From Datura wrightii (Eukaryota; Streptophyta; Magnoliopsida; Solanales; Solanaceae), in NCBI GenBank assembly GCA_035772735.1, contig JASDFA010000010.1, positions 32,117,501-32,181,500 on the forward strand: a stretch of DNA of 64,000 nt, read 5' to 3'. Both the position numbers and the translations under genes were made by a program. Positions within the stretch are counted from its first letter, which is position 1, and each line of letters begins with the position of its first letter. The notes beneath the pieces are model-generated. The model was not told the origin of the DNA, did not search any database, and saw only the letters and a list, made by a program, of their open reading frames with translations. Below, in pieces: positions 45,075 to 56,500 of the stretch.

Positions 45075-47215
45075 CTGGTGGTTCCTACCAATGACTCGTT
45101 GTATTGACTCATTGCCTCAAGGCCCAGTTTTTCTACCTATTCCAACATGAGGTATCAACTACCCGTCGTTCCTTCCAACGGACCGTTGTACCAAATGTGG
45201 GTCATTCCAGTGAGCTCAGTTTCTGAACCCAGGATCAACGGTTGGTTCCAACAGGCCGTTGTTTAAGCCAACGACCCGTTCGGAGACTCGTTGGTCCCTG
45301 TCGACCAAATTTCAATTTTTAATTCCCAGGGTACTTCTGCAATTTCCCACCCCTTTTAATGCTTAAACACCGTTGTTTTGGGTTCATGTAGGAGGGAGTT
45401 AAAGGGGTATAATGAACTTTTCCCTTCATTTTCTCTCATTTCCCTCAAGGAACTGTGTGTAGAAACTCTACAGAAAACACAGGGCAGGAGCAAGGTTTCA
45501 AATTCCTTCTCAAATTTTCTCAGGGATTTCTTCCAGAATATCTTCTACAGGTCCGTGGGAATTTAACAAGGGGTTTGTTCTTCCCTTGTGTCCCCTAAAA
45601 CCTTTCCTCAGTTCACTATCAATTTAGCCCTAAATTTTTGATTGTGAAGATATAACTATCAGATCTTGTTTGTTTCTTGAGGAATATTATTCTATGCTAA
45701 TTTTTGATATTTTCCACCAATTTGTAACAAAAATGATGTCTATTATGTTGAATGTGAATTTTAGCCCTAACTCTTGAAAACAGAAACTAGAATCCTACAT
45801 AAGTATTGAATTCTTGAAATTGTTTGAATCTTTATGAGTTACGGGTTTCTATAATAGTTGTATGTGTTAGAAACTCAGTCAAGCGTATGTTAGAAAATTC
45901 TATTCAGAAAGTTTATATACTCATAAATGTCAGCCTAGACTCAGTCAGATTCTTAGCAGTTGACCAGAATAATGTCAGCTGATCAGTTTGATTACAGAAA
46001 TTCCCGAGGTGTCAGTATCACCTCCTAGTTATCATAATCAGATCTAGAACTCAGTTATTGGTCCACAAGGCGTTCATGACACTTAGACAGATAGCTCTGA
46101 CTAGCCCTAAGACCCCAATTAGATTACAATTTGTTCTTAGACGATTACGACGCTCCTACATAACCAGCTCTGACCAGTCTAGAACCTAGTTTTAGAGTCT
46201 GGTCCGATAAGACTCTCAGGGTACCTTCAGTTATATATATCCTGGCTAGTCTTGTACCCCAGTTTTGAGCTTTCAGCCTAGTATTCAGTTTAGGTATTCC
46301 AGTAGGAGTAGGACTTAACACTGAGCGGGCCGGTGTTCCAGTGCACCTAGGTTCCCAAAACTATGTTGCTAGCATAGGTTACAGTATTTATTAGACTGAT
46401 TGGACCCAGACTTTTGTGATCAACCAGTTCATGTCTCTATACCTGGCAAGGTATATTGGGTCCTACAGGTGGGATGTATACATCTGACTCCACGTTTAGC
46501 TCACGTGGTTACATGTTGGTTATAGACTCTCCCACTAGTTAGTTCAGTCTAGTTCAGTATCGTTCAGTTCAGTTTAGTTCAGATCCGAGCAAACTCATAT
46601 TTAGAATATGTTTTGACCATCAGACAGGGTCTTCTTGACCACCCCAATACTTCTGTTATTTCAATTCAGTAGAATCTATTGGTTAATGCATGCCTTCCAG
46701 TTCAACATTTCTTTATTATTTATTTCATTGTATTATGTTACTCTCACTTACTCAGTACATTCAAAGTATTGATGCATGTCTTTTATTCTGTATCGTATTA
46801 TGATACATGCGCAGGTTCTCAGACTCAACATCGCTAGTAGGTTTTCTGTAGGCGATATCAATTGTACCAGTGGTGAGTCCTCATCTTTCGAGGACGATGT
46901 TTACTTCCCTTCAGTTATTCTCATTATTCAGTTGGACTTGAGTTAGCTGGGGGCCTGTCCCAGAAACTCATCAGACATAGAGGCCTTCAGACTCAGTTTG
47001 TTATTTTAGACATGTGATGTTTTTTTTCTAAAAATGTTTTAACATTGAATTTCAGCCTTATTTCCTTTGAATACTTATATTTCCCATTTAAATCCTTCAT
47101 TGTATGTATATATCTAACTTATAATCCTAGTGTATGATAGACCAAGGGTTGACTTGAGGTCACTTGTGACTTCAGGGACCATGTTTCATCCAGGGTGTAA
47201 AATTGGGGCTTGACA
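45075..47215 (+). repeat. Element E 5' LTR, second part
   Basis: It aligns with 52505-54642 of the 3' LTR, starting at ggttcctaccaatga. U3 motifs such as aacgacccgttcggagactcg occur at 45270-45292. The donor site is changed to CAG|GTCCGTGGG at 45548. It ends ggcttgaca at 47215. No gene; the frame 45378-45566 is LTR. Confidence 0.9.
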
Positions 47216-47216
47216 A

Positions 47217-47232
47217 ACTTGGTATCAGAGTA
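47217..47232 (+). other. Primer binding site of element E
   Basis: acttggtatcagagta begins 2 nt after the LTR end and matches the initiator Met-tRNA 3' end for 12 bases of TGGTATCAGAG(T)A with one late mismatch. Confidence 0.9.
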
Positions 47233-47426
47233 CTAAATTCAGAGTAATCTCAGTTGTCTGAAAGTCACATCGAGTAGAGTCCTCTTCATGGGTGCGAAGC
47301 CCGCCACACTTATGATGGGGAGGCTATGAGATGTCATTAGGAAATTTCCCTTTATTTCATACTGCGTTGAAATTCAGTTTCAAAAATAATTCTTCTAACT
47401 CGCGATCTACTTCATTTCTATAAAAT

Positions 47427-48560
47427 ATGCCTCCATGACGCGAAAATGGAAGGAGGGTCGGAAATTCCCAACGGACTACTCCACCAGCCCCGGCAGCCCC
47501 ACAGGACAATTCGTTGTCAACTGCTGAGTTCAGGGAGGCCATTTAGTTGCTCCCCCAAACCATGACTAACCGTGTGAACTAACAAATGGTTCCATTTAAC
47601 AACAACGGATCCACAACAGCTGCATGGGTGCGGGCTTCACCCGAATGAACCCCCTATCATTTCAGGGATCCAAGGTAGGGGAAGACCCCTAAGAGTTCAT
47701 GGACGAGATCAAAAATATTACCCGCATCATGTGTGTCAACTTCTCTGAGAGTGCTGATCTGCCTACCTGCCAGCTAGAAGGGGTAGCCCAGGTCTGGTAT
47801 GAATAGTGAAAAGAGGGGCGGCCAGCGAGAGCAGGACCGGTGGAGTGGGAGGAGTTCAACAGAACCTTCCTGGATAGATATTTCCCTTTTGAGCTTAGGG
47901 AGGCAAAAGTGGCTGAGTTTATGAACTTGAGGCAGGGCAACAGGACAATAGAAGAATACGCATTGGAGTTTACCAGGTTGTCCAAACACGCTCCAGAAAT
48001 GGTGGCCGAGCCAAGGTCTCGTATGTTGAAAATTGTGAATGAAGTATCGAACATAGTCCTCAAGGAGTGCAGGACAATGATGCTGATTAGAGATATGGAC
48101 CTCTCCAGCCTGTTTGTCTATGCCCAACAGATTGAGGCTGAAAAACTGAAGTACATGGAGTGAAAGAACAAGCGGGCGAGCACTGGCCAGTCAGATTATG
48201 GCCATCAGAGGTATAGCTGTAGTAGCCTCCCACAGTAGTAGAGAGCCCCAACACCCAGCTCATCCAGCGCCCCAACCTTCCGGTCCTGCTAGGATCGAAA
48301 GGGTGGAGCATCTAGCTCCTAGTCCCAGATATACAATGCCAGAAACAGATATCCAGCTTGCCCTAAGTGTGGCAAGAACCACCCAGGAGAGTGTCTTTGG
48401 GGTGGTGAGGGTTATTTTGGTTGTGGACAGCTTGATCATCGGCTTAAGGATTGCCCGTCGGTAGGACAGGGGAGAGTACAATCCACCACATTATCAGCTC
48501 CAGTAGGTCGACCAGCTCAGCAGGATAACAAATCAGGTATGGATGGCAGTCAGTTCCAAA
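47427..48560 (+). pseudogene. Element E gag
   Basis: The likely ATG is at 47427 (MPP then TGA). The best piece, 47840-48163, has MEWEEFNRTFLDRYFPFELR, AEFMNLRQGNRTIEEYALEF and TRLSKHAPEMVAEPRSRML, the gag core. Further on, in frame with stops, is CPKCGKNHPGEC and then GYFGCGQLDHRLKDCP, where the first Cys of the CCHC zinc knuckle has become Tyr (near 48412-48460). The open frame 48198-48464 is out of frame with this and is a shadow. Confidence 0.82.
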
Positions 48561-48589
48561 ACCATTTTTATGCACTGTCTTCCCATCAG

Positions 48590-49125
48590 GATCAGGACAA
48601 CTCACCGGATGTGGTCACAAATATGTTACGTCTTTTCCATCTAGATGTACACGCCCTGCTTGATCCGGGGGCCACACTATAATTCGTGACTCCCTACATC
48701 GCAATTCAGTTTGATATCAGCCCAGAAGTATTATCAGAACCTTTCTTAGTCTCCACCCCAGTTGGCGAGTCAGTTAGAGCCAGCCGGGTTTATAGAGAAT
48801 GTTCGATCTCAGTCTGCAATAAAGTCATTCCATCTAATCTTGTAGAGTTAAACATGGTCGAATTAGACCTCATTCTTGGCATGGATTTGTTACACTCCAG
48901 TTATGCCTTAGTTGACTGCAGGACTAGGGTTGTCAGGTTTCAGTTTCCTAATGAACCAGCTCTAGAATGGTAGGGCAGTAGTTTAGCGTCGAAGGGAAGG
49001 TTTATTTCCTACCTTATGGCCAAAAAGCTTATTTCAAAGGGATGTATTTAGCATCTAGTTCGGGTAAAGGATTCCAACACTGAGACCCCAACTATTCAGT
49101 CTATCGCGGTTATCAGAGAGTTTCC
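48590..49125 (+). pseudogene. Element E protease
   Basis: From QDQDNSPDVVTNML the frame gives LLDPGATL and then a TAA (48680-48682). It continues at 48686 as TPYIAIQFDISPEVLSEPF, VYRECSISVC and LVELNMVELDLILGMDLLHS. The active-site DPGAT is intact, but the stop directly follows it. A TAG at 48971 and another stop near 49049 break the linker to RT. Confidence 0.83.
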
Positions 49126-49860
49126 AGATGTGTTCCCCGAAGATCTTCCCGGAGTCCCTCCTGAAGGGGAAATTGACTTCAGTATAGACCTTATTCCAGA
49201 TACTCAGCCCATCTCCATCCCTCCTTACAGAATGGCTCCATCTAATCTTAAGGAGTTGAAAGAGAAGCTAAAAGACCTTTATGATAAAGATTTTATCATG
49301 CCCAATATCTCTCCCTAGGGTGCTCCAGTGCTATTCGTGCGATAGAAGGACGGTTTCCTTAGAATGTGTATTGATTACTTTTAGTTGAACAGGGTCACAG
49401 TCAAGAATAGATATCCCCTACCCAGGATTGATGATTTGTTCGACCAACTTCAGGGAGCCTGTTGTTTCTCCAAAATAGATCTCAAGTCAGGGTATCATCA
49501 GCTAAGGGTTAGAGAGTCTGACATATCGAAAATAATTTTCAAAACTCGATATGGTCATTATGATTTTGTAGTGATGTCCTTTGGACTCACAAATGCCTCT
49601 ATAACCTTTATAGACCTGATGAACAAAGTTTTCAAGTAGTATCTGGATATGTTCGTCATTGTGTTTATCGACGACATCCTGGTGTACTCTAGAAATGAGA
49701 GAGAGCTTTCTAATCACCTGAGAATAGTGCTTCAAACGCTTAGAGATCGCCAACTGTTTGCCAAGTTCAGTAAGTGTGAATTTTGGTTGAAGTCCATGAT
49801 TTTCCTGGGTCATGTGGTCTCAAGTGAGGGTATTTAAGTTGATCCTCAGAAGATAGAAGC
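49126..49860 (+). pseudogene. Element E reverse transcriptase
   Basis: Frames 49130-49318, 49385-49639 and 49649-49837 are all in one reading frame, interrupted by stops only. Motifs: PDTQPISIPPYRMAPSNLKE, NRVTVKNRYPLPRIDDLFDQ, CFSKIDLKSGYHQLRV, MSFGLTNASITFIDLMNKVF and the active site VFIDDILVYS with both aspartates. Stops: TAG at 49316, TAG near 49342, TAG at 49637 and TAA at 49835. Confidence 0.9.
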
Positions 49861-50500
49861 CGTGAAAGACTGGCCTAGACCCACCTCGCCAACCGAAATT
49901 AGAAGTTTCTTGGGTTTAGCCGGGTATTACCGACGCTTTGTGGAAGGATTTTCTTCTATAGCATCTTCTCTGACCAGACTAACTCAGAATAAGGTGAAAT
50001 TCCAGTGGTTAGATGCGTGTGAGAAGAATTTTCAGGAATTAAAAACTCGACTCACTACCACTCCAGTGTTGACTCTACCAGAAGGATTAGAAGGATTTAT
50101 GTTATATTGTGATGCTTCCAGAGTTGGACTCGATTGCGTTCTGATGTAGCGGGGCAAGGTGATAGCCTACGCCTCCAGACAACTCAAAGTTCATGAGAAG
50201 AATTATCCCAATCATGACTTGGAGATAGCAGCGGTGGTGTTTGCACTAAAAATATGGAGACACTATCTGTATAGGGCTCATGTTGATGTTTTCACCGATC
50301 ATAAGAGCCTCCAGTATGTATTCAGTCAGAAGGACATAAATCTTCATTTGAGAATGTGGTTAGAGCTCCTAAAGAACTATGACATGAGTGTGTTATATCA
50401 CCCGGGCTAGGATAGTGTAGTGGATGATGCCCTAATTAGAGTGTCTATGGGAAGCATGGCTCACATTGAGGAAGGCAAAAATGAGTTGGCGAAGGATGTT
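49861..50500 (+). pseudogene. Element E RNase H region
   Basis: EIRSFLGLAGYYRRFVEGFS, LTRLTQNKVKFQWLDACEKN, LTTTPVLTLPEGLEGFMLY, CDASRVGLDCVLM, then TAG (50147). After the stop comes YASRQLKVHEKNYPNHDLEI, HYLYRAHVDVFTDHKSLQYV (catalytic TDHKSL kept) and YDMSVLYHPG, then TAG (50408). Stops aside, all RNase H landmarks are present. Confidence 0.9.
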
Positions 50501-50509
50501 CACAGAGTA

Positions 50510-51430
50510 GCCCGGTTAGGGGTAGAGTGGTGATGCAAAGTGGGTTAGTTACTTCTTTGGTTGTTGAGGTTATGTCCAAACAGGACGAAGATCCCATTCT
50601 ACTTAAGCTTAAAGAAACGGTTCTTAGGAAGGAGGTTGAGGCTTTCTCCAAATGGGGAGATAGTGTGCTCCATTACCAGGGCAGATTTTGTGTACTGAAT
50701 TTTTGTGAGTTGAGACAACAGATATTGACTAAAGCACATAGCTCGAGGTACTCCATTCACCCTAGTGCTACCAAAATGTACCACGACTTGTGGGATATTA
50801 CTGGTGGAACGACATGAAGAGAGACATCGCTGAATTCGTAGCTAAGTGTCCAAACTGCCAACAAGTCAAGGTAGAGCACCAGAGATTGGGAGGTATGATC
50901 CAGGATATTAGCATACCCACGTGGAAGTGGGAAGAAGTGAATATGGACTTTATTATGGGTCTACCATGAATACATCGGCAATATGACTACTTTGGGTAGT
51001 AGTAGATCGGATGACTAAGTCAGCACATTTCCTCCCAGTTAAAACGATGGATTTAGCTGAGGACTATGCTAAGCTTTACATTTGGGAATTGGTCAGACTT
51101 CATGGGGTTCCATTATCCAGTATCTCCAAAAAAGGTACTCAGTTCACCTCGCATTTTCGGAAGTCCTTTCAGAAGGGACTTGCTACCCAGGTCAAGATCA
51201 GCACCGCTTTTCACCCCCAGATAGATGGACAAGCTGAGAAGACTATTCAGACCCTAGAATATATGTTGAGAGCGTGCCCGATCGATTTCAAGGGTAGTTT
51301 GTATGACCATTTTACTCTTATCGAGTTTCCGTACAATAACAACTACCACTCCAGTATTCAGATGGCCCCGTTTGAGGTATTGTATGGTAGGTGGTGCAGA
51401 GATTATTTGAGGTTGGTGAAGCTACCATAA
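50510..51430 (+). pseudogene. Element E integrase core
   Basis: The frame 50527-50817 has the start of the zinc-binding region (SSRYSIHPSATKMYHDLWDI); a shift at about 50795 follows. CPNCQQVKVEHQ and VNMDFIMGLP (first catalytic Asp) come next. Frame 51011-51430 has MTKSAHFLPVKTMD, FTSHFRKSFQKGLATQVKIS, TAFHPQIDGQAEKTIQTLEY and YNNNYHSSIQMAPFEVLYGR. The second Asp (S.RGTQFTS-like) appears as ISKKGTQFTS, where the usual Asp is Lys; the Glu of DDE is in DGQAEKTIQ. Confidence 0.88.
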
Positions 51431-51990
51431 TTGGGCTAGACTTGGTTCATGAAGCTATGTATAAAGTACAACTCATCAGAGAAAGATTGAAAACAGCTCA
51501 GAGCCGCCAGAAATTTTATGCTGATGTGAGGAGAAGAGAATTGGTGTTTGATGTGGATGACTGGGTCTATTTGAAAATTTCACCCATGAAAGGGGTGATG
51601 AGATTTGGGAAGAAGGGAAAGCTTAGTCCGAGATATATGGGACCCTACAGAATTCTGAGATGAATTGGCAAGGTAGCTTATGAGCAAAAGTTACCTTCAG
51701 AGTTGGCGTTTATACACACTCTATTCCATGTGTCCCTTTTGAAGAAGTGCATCGAAGATCCAACTTAAGTTGTGCCATTGGACAGTGTAGAAATAAAAGA
51801 TAGTCTCTCTTACGAAGGGTCCCACTTCAGATCCTTGACTGTTAGGTTTGTAAGCTGAGAAACAAGAAAGTAGCTTTGATGAAAGTTTTGTGGAGGAATC
51901 AGCTAGTTAAGGGAGCCACATGGGAAGCAGAGGTAGACATGATGGCCAGATACCCTCACTTGTTTTCTTCCAGTTCAGTTCCAACATCAC
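51391..51990 (+). pseudogene. Element E integrase C-terminus and chromodomain
   Basis: The frame 51391-51663 runs from VHEAMYKVQLIRERLKTAQS to VDDWVYLKISPMKGVMRFGK and GKLSPRYMGPYRILR (GPF/Y-type module). After a TGA at 51661, LPSELAFIHTLFHVSLLKKC and a chromodomain-like segment (VALMKVLWRNQLVKGATWEA, ending MMARYPHLF) follow in partly shifted frames. It matches the C-termini of B and D, so all are chromoviruses. Confidence 0.87.
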
Positions 51991-52208
51991 GTACCGAAAT
52001 CCTCTTCAGTATTTTATTCAGTTCTGCACTCATCAGTCACATGTAGATTTTTTATGTGCATCCTAGTTGCATTAACTCTGTTAGTGCGGTTGAGTCAGTT
52101 CAAGGTCAGTTAGTCCTTCAGAAATCAACTCATAGTCTCAGTCTAGAAATTTCAGCTCTTTTCCTAGTTTTTTTGCAGTTTAGTATTTATTCGAGGATGA
52201 ATGATCCC
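51991..52208 (+). other. Element E 3' untranslated spacer
   Basis: Non-coding, between the chromodomain end and the polypurine tract. It includes the conserved ATTCGAGGATGAATGATCC context just before the tract. Confidence 0.75.
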
Positions 52209-52221
52209 AAAGGGGAGATGT
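52209..52221 (+). other. Polypurine tract of element E
   Basis: aaaggggagatgt directly before the 3' LTR start tgtaacact. Confidence 0.88.
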
Positions 52222-54642
52222 TGTAACACTCAGAAACTTTCCTAGATCAGACTCAGACCGTGCAAGCAAAAATAGGAGAAAACCAGGAAAAATTTTATTG
52301 CAGAACGACCCTGACATGGATCGTGGTAAGCTCCAACGGGTCGTTGTCTAAGTCATTGTCAACTCAGCAGCTTTTGTTCGAGGTGAAACAACGAGACATA
52401 GGATGACCCGCTGGTTCTAACAATGAGCTGTGCTATCGCCTGTTGGATCCCAAGTTCAGAGGATTCCGGATCTTTCTCTGAGACTATGAGAGGAATCAAC
52501 TGCTCGTGGTTCCTACCAATGAGTCATTGTATTGAGTTGTTGCCTCAAGGCCCAGTTTTCCTACCTGTTCCAAGGGGAGGTATCAACTACCTGTCATTCC
52601 TTCCAAGGGACCATTGTACAAAACCGTGGGTCATTCTAGTGAGCTCAGTTTCTGAACCCAAGACCAACGGTTGGTTCCAATGGGCCGTTATTTTGACCAA
52701 CGAACCATTCTGAGACTCGTTGGTCCCTATCGACCATATTTCAGTTTTTAATTCCCAGGGTACTTCTGTAATTTCCCACCCCTTTTAATGCTTAAACCCC
52801 ATCATTTTGGGTTCGTGTAGGAAGGAGTTTTCGCTTCATTTCTCTCATTTCCCTCAAGGAACAGTGTGTAGAAACTCTACAAAAAACACAGGGCAGGGGC
52901 AAAGGTTCAAATTCCTTCTCAGATTTTCTCAGGGATTTCTTCTGGAATTTCTTCTAAAGGTATGTGGGAATTCAGCAAAGGGATTGTTCTTCCCTTGTGT
53001 CCCCTAAAACCCTTCCTCAGTTCACTATCAGTTCTAGCCCTGAATTTTTTATTGTGAAGATATTGCTATAAGACCTTGTTTATTTCTTGGGGAATATTAT
53101 TCTATGCTAATTTTTGATGTTTTCCACCAATTTTTAACTAAAATGATATATGTTCCGTTGAATGTGAATTTTAGCCCTAACTCTTGAAAATAGAAACTAG
53201 AATCCTGCATAAGTATTGAATTCTTGAAATTGTTTGAATCTTTCAGAGTTAGGGGTTTCTATAATAGTTGTATGTGTTAGAAACTCAGTCAAGCATATTA
53301 GAAAGTTTCAATTAGAAAGTTTATATACTCAGAAAGGTCAGCCCAGACATAGTTAGATTCTTAGCAACCTCTGGGTTGACCAAAATAATGACAGCTAATC
53401 AGTTTGACTATAGAAATTTTTGAGGTGTCAGTATCATCTCCTAGTTATTAGAATCAGATCTAGAACTCAGTTATTGGTCTACAAGGTGGTCATGACACTT
53501 AGACAGATAGCTCTGACTAGCCCTAGATCCCTAGTCAAATTACAATTTGTTGTTAGACGATTATGACGCTGCTAGATAAGCAGCTCTAACTCATCTAGAA
53601 CCAAGTTTCAGAATCCAGTCCAATAAGACTCTTAGGGTAACTTCAGTTATATATATCCCTGACTAGTCTTGGACTCCAGTTTCGAGCTATCAGCCTAGTA
53701 TTCAGTTTAGGTATTCCAGTGGGAGAAGGACTTAGCACCAAGTGGACCGGGGTTCTAGCGCACCCAAGTTCCCAAAACTACATTGCCACCGTAGGTTAGA
53801 GTATTTATTGGCCTGATTGGCCCCAGACCTTTTTGATCACCCAGTTCATGCCTCTTTACCCTTGAAAGGTATATTCGGTCCTACCAGTGGGGCGTATACA
53901 TCAGACTCCACTTTTAGCTCACATGGTTACATGTCGGTTATAGACTCTCCCACTAGTCAGTTAAGTCCAGTTCAATACAATTCAGTATCATTTAGTTCAT
54001 TTCAGTATAGATCCGAGCAGACTCAGATTTAGAACATGTTTTGACCATCAAACAAGGTCTTCTTGACCACCCCAGTATTTTCGTTATTTCAGTTCAGTAG
54101 ATTCTATTGGTTAATGCATGCCTTCCAGTTCAGGATTTCTTTATTGTTTATTTCATTGTATTATGTCACTCTCACTTACTTAGTACATGCAAAGTACTGA
54201 AATATGCCTTTTATGTTGTATCGTATTATGATACAGGCGCAGGTTCTCAAACTCAGTACCGCTAGTAGGTTTTCTGCAGACGATATTAGTTGTACCAGTG
54301 GTGAGTCCTCATCTTGAGGATGATGTTTACTTTCCTTAAGTTATTCTCATTATTCAGCTAGACTTGGAGTTAGCTGGGGGCCTATCCCAGCAACTCATCC
54401 GACATAGAGGCTTTCAAACTCAGTTTGGTATTTTAGACTTAAGAAGTTGTTTTTCTAAAAATGTTTTAACATTGTATTTCAGCCTTATTTCCTTTGAATA
54501 TTTATGTTTCCCATTTAAATCCTTCGTTGTACGCATGTATCTTACTCAGAATACTAGTGTATGATAGACTAGGGGTTGACTTGGCGTCACTTGTGACTTC
54601 AAGTACCGTGTTTCATCCAGGGTGTAAACTCGAGGTGTGACA
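52222..54642 (+). repeat. Element E 3' LTR
   Basis: 2421 bp, TG...CA (tgtaacact to tgtgaca). It contains the unchanged donor-like AAAG|GTATGTGGG at 52957-52968, U3 motifs of the caacgggtcgtt type, and the U5 block gtgagtcctcatcttgagg at about 54300. Frames at 52423-52713, 52807-53007, 53817-54032 and 54364-54564 lie inside it and are not genes. Confidence 0.92.
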
Positions 54643-54647
54643 CTTAT
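54643..54647 (+). other. Target site duplication of element E, right copy
   Basis: cttat, identical to 30343-30347. Confidence 0.9.
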
Positions 54648-55070
54648 GCACTAGTAGGACGATAGGACTCTAATCCATCCCTAAATATTGTGACAGGTAC
54701 ACTGAATATTTGTTCTCACTTGGCATATGCTTTGATAGATCCAGGCTCCACTCTATCCTCTGTTACTCCGCTGGTAGAACAGAAATTTTGTATAGTATTA
54801 GAATTTCATTTGGTACAATTTTCTATATGTACACTTATTAGTGAATCTATTACCACCAGGAGAGTTTATCGAGGTTGTGCATTGGAAATTATTGCCCGCC
54901 AAACCTTTGTAGACCTGGTAGAGTTAGAGATGATTGATTTTGATGTAATTATGGGCATGGATTGGTTAGGACAGTGGTATGTCAATGTTTAGTATTGGAC
55001 AAAGATTGTCCGATTCCATTTCCATAGAGAAGCAATTCAAGAATGGAAGGGCACTGCAGCTACGCAAAGG
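54648..55070 (+). pseudogene. Element F protease
   Basis: GTLNICSHLAYALIDPGSTL with the active site DPGST, then RVYRGCALEIIARQTFVDLV and ELEMIDFDVIMGMDWLG. A TAG at 54990 and a shift near 55040 end it. It resembles A (LIDPGSTLSYITPFVARKLG; MGMDWL). Confidence 0.84.
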
Positions 55071-55149
55071 GTGGGTTCATATCCAATCTCTGAGTAAGGA
55101 CGCTGATTGTAAAGGTTTGTATTTATCATATTGTCAGAGTTCAAGATAT

Positions 55150-55960
55150 ATAAGCAGAATTTTCGACTCTTTATTCTATTTCGGTGGTTAGTGAATTCCC
55201 CAATATGTCTCCAGATAAGCTTCTTAGTATTCCCCCAGAGCGAGAAATCAATTTTCCTATTGATATTCTACTAGGGACACAACCCATACATATTCCTCCT
55301 TACAAAATGGCTCCTGTTGAGCTAAAGGAGTTAAAGGATCAGCTAATAGACTTGCTGACTAAAGGCTTTATAAGGCCTAATGCTTCTCCTTGGGGTGCAC
55401 CAGTCTTTGTTGTGATAAAGCAAGATGGCTCACTATGAATGTGTGTAGATTATCGAAAGCTAAATAAAGTTACCATTAATAATGAATATCCCATTCCAAG
55501 AATAGATGATTTGTTTGATCAGCTTCAAGGTGCCAGATATTTTTCAAAGATTGATTTCAGATCAAGATACCATCAAGGACAAGTTGGGGAGAAACATATT
55601 CCAAAGATAACTTTTAAAACCATATATGGACACTTTGTGTTCTTGATTATGTCTTTTAAACTAACGAATGCCACGATAGTGTTTATGGACCTGATGAACA
55701 GTATATTCAAGCCATTCTGAGATCTGTTCCTGATAGTGTTTGTTGATGATATCCTTGTATATTCACCTTCAGAGGCTAAGCATAGAGATTATCTACCAAA
55801 AATATTCTAAGTACTCAGAAATCATGAGTTATATGAAAAGTTCTCTAAATGTGAGTTTTGGTTGAATTTTGTGGCTTTCTTGGGCAACATTGTATCAGAC
55901 ACAGACATCCAAGTTGTCTCGCAAAATGAAGACTTGGCCTAGACCCATAATCCCAATTGA
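55150..55960 (+). pseudogene. Element F reverse transcriptase
   Basis: Frames 55184-55438 and 55439-55720 are contiguous in one reading frame, split only by a TGA. Motifs: PPEREINFPIDILLGTQPIH, SPWGAPVFVVIKQDGSL, CVDYRKLNKVTINNEYPIPR, RYFSKIDFRSRYHQ and MSFKLTNATIVFMDLMNSIF. After a TGA at 55718 comes the active site VFVDDILVYS with both aspartates, then FSKCEFWLNFVAFLG. A stop (TAA) follows at about 55808. Confidence 0.88.
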
Positions 55961-56500
55961 AGTTTGGAGTTTTCTAGGATTAGCTAAGTATTACAGTAGA
56001 TTTATGGAAGGATTATTTGCATTATCGGCATGATTGACCATGTTGACTCAGAAGGAAGCTAAGTTCTGGTGGACCGATGATTGTGAGCAGAGTTTCCAAG
56101 AACTGATAGACAGATTGATATCTGCACCGCTATTAGCCTTACTAGAGGGTATAGAAGGTTTTGTGGTATATTGTGATGCTTCAGGCATTGGGGTAGGTTA
56201 TGTTATGATACAAGACGACAAAGTGATTGCATATGATTTAAGACAGATAAAGAAACACGAGAAGAACTACCCAACCCATCATTTAGAGTTAGTTATAGTT
56301 TTCCATGATTTGGAGAACTGGAGGTGTTATTCATAGGGTGCCATGTTGTCATCTTTACAAATCACAAGAATCTCCAGTATATTATTAAGTAGAAAGAGTG
56401 GAAATGTCAACAACATCGTTTTCTTAAGTTGTTGAAAGGCTACAACATAGATATCTTGTATCACCTAGGGAAGGCTAATGTATTAGACAATGCCCTTAGT
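55961..56500 (+). pseudogene. Element F RNase H region
   Basis: VWSFLGLAKYYSRFMEGLF-like connection, then the frame 56034-56336 with LTQKEAKFWWTDDCEQSFQE, YCDASGIGVGYVMIQDDKVI and EKNYPTHHLELVIVFHDLEN. The next block has TNHKNLQYI (TDHKSL in active copies), so an acidic active-site residue is Asn. YNIDILYHLGKANVLDNAL follows. Confidence 0.84.

Larger units (their letters stand above)
30348..54642 (+). mobile_element. Element E: complete Ty3/gypsy chromovirus, 5' LTR split by a CACTA transposon
   Basis: The LTRs (30348-30595 plus 45075-47215, and 52222-54642) are flanked by the target duplication cttat. Primer site, gag, PR, RT, RH, INT, chromodomain and polypurine tract are all present in order. 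Frames are long but carry stops, mostly explained by C-to-T or G-to-A changes. A hand comparison of about 235 bp of the two LTRs (near 45700 and 53100) gave roughly 20 differences, so the insertion is not recent. Confidence 0.93.
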
